Positions 1 through 5,318 of a stretch of 14,052 bases of DNA are shown here, piece by piece. Numbering within the stretch: the first letter of the stretch is position 1; every line of letters starts with the position of its first letter. Both the position numbers and the translations under genes were made by a program. The DNA is from Bacillota bacterium. Lineage in GTDB: Bacteria; Bacillota; Clostridia; UBA1381. The notes below the pieces were generated by a model. It made no database searches and was not told the origin of the DNA. It worked only from the letters and a program-made list of their open reading frames with translations. The stretch covers positions 1 through 14,052 of the forward strand of contig JAJQAT010000097.1 in NCBI GenBank assembly GCA_021203665.1. Reading direction: 5' to 3'.

Positions 1-72
1 CACAAAAACGCATCCCCCTCGCCCGCTCATGGCGGTCGAAAAAAATTTTTCACCGATTTTACCGATTTGATA

Positions 73-101
73 TTGAAAAAGTACGCTCGGCATAGTATAA
101 T
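73..101 (+). promoter_or_regulatory. Sigma-A type promoter of the abfA operon
   Basis: The -35 box TTGAAA (73-78) and a perfect -10 box TATAAT (96-101) are separated by 17 bases, the ideal spacing for a housekeeping sigma factor. Transcription would begin near 108, which places the usable start codon of the next gene at 139. Two copies of ACCGATTT (52-59 and 61-68) lie directly upstream and could be an activator or repressor site. Confidence 0.8.
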
Positions 102-138
102 CATTTTAGCACAAAAAGGAAGGAAAGGAATTTACCTG

Positions 139-1605
139 ATGAAAGCAATTATTAACACATCAAGAAAACAGGGCAAAATAAGCAAATATATTTACGGACA
201 ATTCGCGGAGCATTTGGGAAGATGTATTTACGAGGGATTGTATGTAGGCGAGGATTCGGACATTCCGAACAAAAACGGTATGCGGACCGACGTTGTAAAC
301 GCGCTTAGGGAGCTTGAAATACCGGTGCTGCGCTGGCCAGGCGGCTGCTTTGCGGACGACTACCACTGGCGCGACGGTATCGGTGAAAAATCGAAGCGTC
401 CGTATATGGTAAACACAAACTGGGGCGGAGTTGTGGAAAACAACCACTTCGGCACGCACGAATTTTTCGAGCTGTGCGAGCAGCTCGGCACGGAGCCTTA
501 CATATGCGGCAACGTGGGCAGCGGCAGCGTCAAGGAAATGCGCGACTGGATTGAATATATGACCTTTGACGGCGATTCGCCTCTCGCGAACGAGCGCCGC
601 AAAAACGGCAGGGAAAAGCCCTGGAAGCTGAAATTCTTCGGCGTGGGCAACGAAAACTGGGGCTGCGGCGGAAATATGCGTCCGCTGTATTACTGCGACC
701 TTTACAGAAGATACTCGACCTTTATCAGAAGCTACGGCGACGAGCCTATTTTCCGAATCGCGGGCGGTCCCAACGCGGACGACGCCGAGTGGACGGAAAC
801 GCTTATGCAAAATATCGCGAATGCGACTGAGGGCATATCGCTCCACAACTATACATATGAAACGGACTGGGAAAACAAGGGTTCATCGACGTGCTTTGAC
901 AAAAACGGCTGGTACAGCCTAATGGCGGACAGCGGGCGCGTTGAATCCGCGGTTACCCTGCACGAGTCGATAATGGACAGATACGATCCCGAAAGAAAAA
1001 TCGCGCTTATCGTTGACGAATGGGGCAACTGGTTTGACGTTGAACCCGGCACAAACCCCGGATTTCTGTATCAGCAGAACACAATGCGCGACGTTATAAG
1101 CGCAATGCTTGTGCTTCACGCCTTCCACCGTCACAACGACAGAGTAAGAATGGCGAATATCGCGCAAATGGTGAACGTATTGCAGGCTATGATACTTACC
1201 GACGGAGAAAAAATGGTGCTTACTCCGACATATCACCTGTTCAGAATGATGAAGGGTCATATGGACGGCGAAAGGGTTGACATAGACTATGCCTCCGATG
1301 AAATCGACTTCGGCGGCAAAAAAATCCCGAAAATAAGCGTTTCCGCCTCCGAAAAGGACGGCGCAATGACAATTTCAATATGCAATGTAAGCCTTGACGA
1401 GGACGAAAGCGTTGAAATCGAGCTGCGCGACGGGGTTTATTTAAGCGCGGGCGCGGAGCTTTTGACCGCTGTTAATATGAACGACTGCAATACCTTTGAC
1501 GCTCCGGACACGGTTGCGCCGCGCGCTCTCGATGTTTCGCTTTCGGACGGCATTCTTTCGTTAAAGCTGCCGAAAATGAGCGCCGCCGTTATCACGCTGA
1601 AATAA
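139..1605 (+). CDS. abfA: GH51 alpha-L-arabinofuranosidase (intracellular)
   Basis: Removes terminal L-arabinose from arabinan or arabinoxylan oligosaccharides by a retaining mechanism; it acts in the cytoplasm, as no signal peptide is seen. The 488-residue protein has the GH51 layout: a TIM barrel (about 1-370) followed by a beta-sandwich domain. Visible marks are RWPGGCFADDYHWRDGIG (65-82), the acid/base Glu172 in GNENWG, and the nucleophile Glu294 in VDEWGNWF. The positions agree with the Glu175/Glu294 pair of the Geobacillus enzyme. The ATG at 139 is chosen because a purine-rich ribosome-binding site (AAGGAAAGGAA, 120-130) precedes it and the promoter -10 at 96-101 would lie inside any longer frame starting at TTG 67. 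It is the first gene of a five-gene run and overlaps the next by one base. No sugar transporter or other hemicellulase is nearby, so its natural substrate cannot be narrowed. Confidence 0.96.
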   Translation: MKAIINTSRKQGKISKYIYGQFAEHLGRCIYEGLYVGEDSDIPNKNGMRTDVVNALRELEIPVLRWPGGCFADDYHWRDGIGEKSKRPYMVNTNWGGVVENNHFGTHEFFELCEQLGTEPYICGNVGSGSVKEMRDWIEYMTFDGDSPLANERRKNGREKPWKLKFFGVGNENWGCGGNMRPLYYCDLYRRYSTFIRSYGDEPIFRIAGGPNADDAEWTETLMQNIANATEGISLHNYTYETDWENKGSSTCFDKNGWYSLMADSGRVESAVTLHESIMDRYDPERKIALIVDEWGNWFDVEPGTNPGFLYQQNTMRDVISAMLVLHAFHRHNDRVRMANIAQMVNVLQAMILTDGEKMVLTPTYHLFRMMKGHMDGERVDIDYASDEIDFGGKKIPKISVSASEKDGAMTISICNVSLDEDESVEIELRDGVYLSAGAELLTAVNMNDCNTFDAPDTVAPRALDVSLSDGILSLKLPKMSAAVITLK

Positions 1606-1850
1606 TGGGTAAATGTAAAAGATGCGGACTTAAAACCGCGCTTTCCGAAAGCGACATACAAAAAATGGTTGACGAGGTAACATCTATGAGGGGTATACGG
1701 CTCGTGAGCAATGAAGTATACAGCGCGCGCTTTTCGGTATGCGCCGAATGCGGCAGCTTTATGTACGGCTCGACCTGCGGCGTATGCGGCTGCGTAATGC
1801 AGGTGCACGCGCGGCTTTCGGACGGCAAATGTCCCAAAAAGAAATGGTAG
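1605..1850 (+). CDS. Small cysteine-rich zinc-ribbon-like protein (DUF6171-like)
   Basis: An 81-residue protein with eight cysteines arranged as CxxC (4, 7), CxxC (46, 49), CxxCxC (58, 61, 63) and a final CP near 76, ending KKKW. This looks like a small metal-binding protein with two zinc knuckles. The pattern, including the central GIRLVSNEVYSAR stretch and the C-terminal CPxxKW ending, resembles the uncharacterised DUF6171 family of Firmicutes as I remember it; that assignment is from memory and moderately sure. No function is known. Its ATG overlaps the abfA stop as TAATG and has no clear ribosome-binding site, so translation probably depends on coupling to abfA. Confidence 0.8.
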   Translation: MGKCKRCGLKTALSESDIQKMVDEVTSMRGIRLVSNEVYSARFSVCAECGSFMYGSTCGVCGCVMQVHARLSDGKCPKKKW

Positions 1851-1867
1851 CGCGAAAATATATTTGC

Positions 1868-1881
1868 GCCGCTTACGCGGC
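1868..1881 (+). other. Short hairpin between the zinc-ribbon gene and comF
   Basis: GCCGC and GCGGC flank a TTAC loop, a 5-pair GC stem. There is no T-run after it, so it is not an intrinsic terminator. It lies 16 bases before the comF ATG and could affect mRNA stability or translation. Confidence 0.35.
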
Positions 1882-1896
1882 AGATTGGATATTGAT

Positions 1897-2565
1897 ATGA
1901 AAAAATATATCTGCGTTTTCTGCGACGAAAGAAAAAATATTGACACGGCATACAAAGCTTGCGGCAATATCGGCATATGCGCCGGCTGTTCCGAGCGCCT
2001 GTCGCGCACGTCTCACTCCCTGCCCTACAAGGGTACGCGGAATATTTCGTACATCATGTCGCCCTTTGAATACGGCGAGCCGCTTCGGGGCGCGATTTTG
2101 GATTTCAAATTTAAAAATTACTGGGCGTACGCAAGGCTGTTCGCGGATATGATGAAGGATTATCTGGATTCATACGACATATGGGACGAATTTGATTATA
2201 TTGTCCCCGTGCCGCTGCATGAAAAGCGTCTTAAGGAGCGCGGATACAATCAGGCGGAGCTGATTGCGGAATATGTGTCCGAGTACCTGCAAATTCCGAT
2301 GCGGACGGATTTGGTTAAGCGCGTGCGCGCAACGCAAAAGCAAAGCTCTTTAAAGAGGATTGACAGAGTTTTGAATGTTAAGGACGCGTTTTCATGCGGG
2401 AGTGACCTGTCCGGCAAGGGAATACTTCTTTTTGATGATATATGCACCACCGGCAATACCCTCCAAGCCTGCGCCTCGGCTTTGAGCGGGGCGAATGCGA
2501 AAAATATATGCGCGCTCACGCTCGCAATCTATACCGAGCAAAAAATGCCTATTATTATGTATTAA
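1897..2565 (+). CDS. comF: ComF family protein (phosphoribosyltransferase fold)
   Basis: A 222-residue protein of the ComF/GntX family, which in competent bacteria helps take single-stranded DNA into the cytoplasm; in other bacteria its role is unclear. An N-terminal zinc-ribbon (Cys6, Cys9, Cys22, Cys28, Cys31) precedes a type I phosphoribosyltransferase domain. Family motifs are VPVPLH (103-108), RLKERGYNQAELIA (111-124), KQSSLKR (148-154) and the PRPP-binding loop ILLFDDICTTGNT (176-188) with its two acidic residues. ATG 1897 is chosen over the in-frame TTG at 1864 because the zinc-ribbon then starts at the usual distance from the N-terminus; the ribosome-binding site is weak. It sits 46 bases behind the zinc-ribbon gene in the same unit. 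No other competence gene is in the window, so DNA uptake is not shown. Confidence 0.92.
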   Translation: MKKYICVFCDERKNIDTAYKACGNIGICAGCSERLSRTSHSLPYKGTRNISYIMSPFEYGEPLRGAILDFKFKNYWAYARLFADMMKDYLDSYDIWDEFDYIVPVPLHEKRLKERGYNQAELIAEYVSEYLQIPMRTDLVKRVRATQKQSSLKRIDRVLNVKDAFSCGSDLSGKGILLFDDICTTGNTLQACASALSGANAKNICALTLAIYTEQKMPIIMY

Positions 2566-2621
2566 AACCCAAATATTCGTTAAAAATAGATATATATTAC
2601 ATCAGAGAGAAAGGATACCTT

Positions 2622-3278
2622 ATGAAACGTATATCTAAACGAATATTTGCAACCGTATTATCACTTGTAATCAGCTGTGTGTTCACGGAGAGCACGGCGT
2701 CGGCGCTGTCCAAAATAGGCTCGCAGGGACAGGAGGTAACCAATATACAAACCCGCCTTAAATCCTGGGGTTATTACAGCGGCAGCATAGACGGCATATA
2801 CGGGTGGCGGACAGCCAACTCCGTAAAGGAATTTCAGCGCAAAAACGGGCTTACCGCCGACGGTGTCGCGGGTCCCGCGACGCTCGCGAAAATCGGCTTG
2901 CCGACAGGCTCATCAAGCAGCACGTATTCAAGCGACGTCACGCTTTTGGCAATGGTGATAAACGGCGAGGCGCGCGGCGAAAGCTATGAGGGACAGGTCG
3001 CAGTCGGCGCGGTTGTGCTAAACCGTGTGCGCCATTCCTCTTTTCCAAATACCATCGCCGGAGTTATATATCAGCAGGGCGCGTTTACGGCGGTGTCCGA
3101 CGGACAGATAAACAAAGCCGTGGAAAGCTCCTGCTACAACGCGGCGCGCGACGCCCTCAACGGCTGGGATCCCACAGGCGGAGCGATATATTACTATAAT
3201 CCGAGCACTGCCACCAATTCATGGATTCGCTCGCGCGCGGTTATTACCACAATAGGAAAACACGTTTTCTGTAAATAA
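2622..3278 (+). CDS. sleB: Spore cortex-lytic enzyme SleB
   Basis: A lytic transglycosylase that degrades the spore cortex peptidoglycan (muramic-delta-lactam) during germination. The 218-residue protein has a basic N-terminus and hydrophobic stretch (about 4-28), probably a signal peptide cut after ASA; a peptidoglycan-binding domain (31-93, with GSIDGIYGWRTANSVKEFQ); a Ser/Thr linker (97-104); and a Hydrolase_2 catalytic domain (105-217), where Glu116 in NGEARGE is the expected catalytic residue. The ATG at 2622 follows a good ribosome-binding site, AGAGAGAAAGGA (2603-2614); an in-frame extension to 2442 would run through comF. It is 56 bases from comF and I found no convincing sporulation-type promoter in that gap. 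In Bacillus SleB needs YpeB for stability, and no ypeB is seen here; a 36-residue membrane protein follows instead. The gene is strong evidence for a spore former. Confidence 0.95.
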   Translation: MKRISKRIFATVLSLVISCVFTESTASALSKIGSQGQEVTNIQTRLKSWGYYSGSIDGIYGWRTANSVKEFQRKNGLTADGVAGPATLAKIGLPTGSSSSTYSSDVTLLAMVINGEARGESYEGQVAVGAVVLNRVRHSSFPNTIAGVIYQQGAFTAVSDGQINKAVESSCYNAARDALNGWDPTGGAIYYYNPSTATNSWIRSRAVITTIGKHVFCK

Positions 3279-3289
3279 GGAGAAAAACT

Positions 3290-3400
3290 ATGAGCTCAAA
3301 AGCTATTGCTCTTGCCGTCTTGACAGCGATATTCGTTATACTTGTAATAATAGACGGAAGAAGAAAATTGAAAAATAAAAAACAACAGGATGAACAGTAA
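3290..3400 (+). CDS. 36-residue single-pass membrane microprotein
   Basis: A very short frame with strong start signals: AAGGAG (3277-3282) overlaps the sleB stop and lies 7 bases from ATG 3290. The product has a short polar N-terminus, one hydrophobic helix (about 4-21, AIALAVLTAIFVILVII) and a strongly charged tail with many Lys, Arg and Gln residues, so the tail probably faces the cytoplasm. The 11-base gap to sleB indicates co-translation. I recognise no family. It might anchor or protect SleB, or act in the spore membrane, but only position supports that. Confidence 0.75.
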   Translation: MSSKAIALAVLTAIFVILVIIDGRRKLKNKKQQDEQ

Positions 3401-3403
3401 ACA

Positions 3404-3620
3404 GGCGTGTGCCGTGGTCAAAAAGCTGTCAGCGAAGCTGACTGAGGGATTCCTCACCCCGCTCCCCGCAGAGGACGCCCATCGGGCGTCCGAATCCCTC
3501 CGTCATTTGCTCCGCAAATGCCGCCTCCCTTTAGACAAGGGAGGCTTATCACAGCCGCAAGTACGGTACAGCCTTTAACAAGCGATGCAAACCACAGTCA
3601 AAGCGATGAGGGCGGCTATG
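3404..3620. repeat. Hairpin-rich intergenic repeat element (non-coding)
   Basis: This stretch is a string of inverted repeats. GTCAGC/GCTGAC forms a stem at 3428-3442. GAGGGATTC (3444-3452) pairs with GAATCCCTC (3492-3500) and encloses the 8-pair hairpin GGACGCCC/GGGCGTCC (3473-3491). CATTTGC/GCAAATG folds at 3504-3520, and GCCTCCCTT/AAGGGAGGC at 3523-3545. Phrases such as 'ctccgcaaatgccgcctccc' look like palindromic intergenic repeats I recall from gut Clostridia genomes; the multi-copy nature cannot be tested here. The open frame through it (3390-3578) has no ribosome-binding site and is an artefact of the repeat. Confidence 0.65.
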
Positions 3621-3660
3621 CTCCGCAAGGCTCGTCGGACTGTTAATTTATTTGCAAAAT

Positions 3661-3690
3661 AAAAGCCTCCCCGATACAGAGAGGCTTTTT
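3661..3690. terminator. Bidirectional intrinsic terminator between converging units
   Basis: AAAAGCCTC (3661-3669) and GAGGCTTTTT (3681-3690) form a 9-pair stem with an 11-base loop. T-rich sequence follows on both strands. It starts two bases after the prfB stop on the minus strand and also closes the plus-strand abfA-sleB unit. Confidence 0.85.
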
Positions 3691-3691
3691 A

Positions 3692-4811
3692 TTATTTTTT
3701 CAGAGTTCCCAGGCTTGCCGCTTTTAGGTATGCGTTTATGAAGCCGTTCAAATCGCCGTCCATTACGGCGCCGATATTGCCCATTTCATAGCCTGTTCTG
3801 AGGTCCTTAACCATTGTGTAGGGCTGGAACACATAGGAGCGTATCTGACTTCCCCAGCCGTTTTCCATTTGCACGCCTTGAATATCCGATATTTTTTCCT
3901 TTTGCTGCTGCTCGGCAAGCTCCACGAGCTTCGCTTTGAGCATTTTCATCGCGTAATCCCTGTTTTGATGCTGCGAGCGCTGTGTCTGGCACGAGGTTAC
4001 AATACCCGTCGGAATATGCGTCAATCGAACCGCCGAGCTTGTTTTATTGATATGCTGACCGCCCGCGCCGCTTGCGCGGAACGCCTCCATTTTTATGTCC
4101 TCCGGACGTATGTCCACCTCGACGTTGTCGTCAAGCTCAGGCATTACCTCGATAGAGGCAAACGAGGTCATTCGCTTTCCCGCCGAGTTAAACGGCGAGA
4201 TTCTTACAAGGCGGTGAACGCCCTTTTCAGCCTTTAAGTATCCGTAAGCGTTTAAGCCGTCGATTTCTATGGTACAGCTTTTAATTCCCGCCTCGTCGCC
4301 CGGGAGCGAGTCAAGCACGGTCGTGGTATAGCCGTTTTTCTGCGCCCACATCTGATACATTCTGATGAGCATTTCGCACCAGTCCTGCGCTTCGGTGCCG
4401 CCCGCGCCGGCGTGGAACGTCATAATGGCGTTATTTCTGTCGTAATTGCCCGAAAGGAGCGTTTCGAGCGTCATTTTTTCAATTTCCGCCTCAATTTCCG
4501 CCGCCGCCTCCGTTACGTCCGGCAGCATACTCTCGTCGTTTTCCTCATTCGCAAGGTCGATAAGAACAAGAGTGTCCTCCCATTTTGACTTCAAATTATT
4601 GAACGCCTCAACCTTATCCTTGAGCTGCTTGGTTTTCTGCAAAACCTTTTGCGAGTTTTCCATATCATCCCAAAAATCGGGCTTCGCGCTCTCCTCCTCA
4701 AGCTTTGTTATTTCACTTTCCGCACCCGCGATGTCAAAGTGAATCCCTCAAATCATTTATGCTTTCCTCAAAGCCTTGCAGCTTTAATCTGTACTCATCG
4801 TACTCCAACAT
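3692..4811 (-). CDS. prfB: Peptide chain release factor 2, with programmed +1 frameshift
   Basis: Recognises UGA and UAA stop codons and releases the finished protein. The gene is read in two frames: from ATG (4811) 25 codons run to an in-frame TGA (4736-4734), where the ribosome slips +1 and continues to 3692, giving 372 residues. After the shift the sequence contains PDFWDD, typical of the RF2 N-terminus. In full-length numbering the stop-recognition tripeptide SPF is at 205-207 and the catalytic GGQ at 250-252, the same positions as in E. coli RF2, which confirms the joined reading. The long open frame from 4663 alone would lack the first 49 residues. The start lies 5 bases after the tandem stops of the upstream membrane-protein gene, so translation is probably coupled. 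Downstream of secA, as in Bacillus. Regulation: the frameshift makes synthesis respond inversely to the RF2 level. Confidence 0.97.
4733..4749 (-). promoter_or_regulatory. prfB +1 frameshift site
   Basis: On the minus strand the sequence reads AGG GAT TCA CTT TGA C. The Shine-Dalgarno-like AGGGA (4748-4744) sits just before the slippery CTT (4739-4737) and the TGA (4736-4734) is followed by C, the weakest stop context. Order and spacing are the same as in the E. coli site (AGG GGG TAT CTT TGA C), and the stop is also codon 26. Confidence 0.97.
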
Positions 4812-4816
4812 ATTTA

Positions 4817-5224
4817 TCACTTCTTTCTGTTATTACTTTCTTTCTTGTCTTTATTGTTTTCCTTTTCAAGACGTCCGCGCCTTACGGAAATCAGCCATTC
4901 CGCAAGACCTTCGGATGACTGCTTTTCCGTCATAAATTCCGCCGAATCGGAGGTGTAATCCTTTGTGTCCTCTTTACCTCGAATTTTTAAAGAGAGCTTT
5001 CGTATATACTTATACAGGAAATATACGATAAGCGCCAATATTATAAGCGCGAAAACTATTCCCGCGATAAGCATTGCCGTTTCTCCCGCGGGCGTCAAAT
5101 TAATGATATTCCCATCGGGTCTGGCGCGATACAGATTGATATACTCCGGATTCAAAATCATCACGGCAAGGCACAGCAGGAACAATCCCGCCAATGCGCA
5201 CAGAGTAATATAAAATTTTTTCAT
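4817..5224 (-). CDS. Two-helix membrane protein of unknown function
   Basis: A 135-residue protein I do not recognise. It has two hydrophobic helices (about 5-24 and 50-72), with a short loop between them (about 25-49, including NPEYINLYRARPDGN), and a long, highly charged C-terminal tail (73-135) rich in Lys, Glu and Asn that ends NNRKK. A positive cluster (KYIRKLSLKIRGK) right after helix 2 places the tail in the cytoplasm and the loop outside. The gene lies between secA and prfB, which are direct neighbours in many Firmicutes, and its tandem TGATAA stops precede the prfB start by 5 bases. A terminator separates it from secA and I see no promoter of its own, so expression may depend on read-through. 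A role in secretion is only a guess from position. Confidence 0.8.
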   Translation of the reverse strand: MKKFYITLCALAGLFLLCLAVMILNPEYINLYRARPDGNIINLTPAGETAMLIAGIVFALIILALIVYFLYKYIRKLSLKIRGKEDTKDYTSDSAEFMTEKQSSEGLAEWLISVRRGRLEKENNKDKKESNNRKK

Positions 5225-5225
5225 A

Positions 5226-5249
5226 ATATACCCCCAAATATACCCCCAA
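5226..5249 (-). repeat. Tandem 12-base duplication carrying the ribosome-binding site
   Basis: On the minus strand TTGGGGGTATAT occurs twice in a row without mismatch, ending one base before the ATG at 5224. The GGGGGT of the copy nearest the gene (5235-5230) is 5 bases from the start codon and is the only ribosome-binding candidate; the second copy is 12 bases further up. Confidence 0.85.
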
Positions 5250-5275
5250 CGCCGCAGGCAAAGCCTATCGACGAT

Positions 5276-5299
5276 GAAAAAGCGCCGAAGCGCTTTTTC
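5276..5299 (-). terminator. Intrinsic terminator after secA
   Basis: A perfect 10-pair stem, GAAAAAGCGC / GCGCTTTTTC, closes a TTCG tetraloop when read on the minus strand, 20 bases after the secA stop. The T-run is part of the stem, so it may leak and let RNA polymerase reach the membrane-protein gene and prfB. Confidence 0.7.
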
Positions 5300-5318
5300 G
5301 TTGATTTTTAAATAACCG

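Noticed and set aside
67..138. Upstream extension of the arabinofuranosidase from TTG 67
   Set aside because: The promoter -35 and -10 boxes lie inside it, and ATG 139 has its own ribosome-binding site and the usual family N-terminus.
160..846. Long minus-strand open frame inside abfA
   Set aside because: It is a shadow of the GC-rich codon pattern of abfA; no ribosome-binding site and no recognisable motif. The same applies to the plus-strand frames inside secA, prs, folP and folC.
3390..3578. 62-residue open frame after the microprotein
   Set aside because: It lies on a string of hairpins, has no ribosome-binding site, and its residues mirror the repeat units rather than a protein family.
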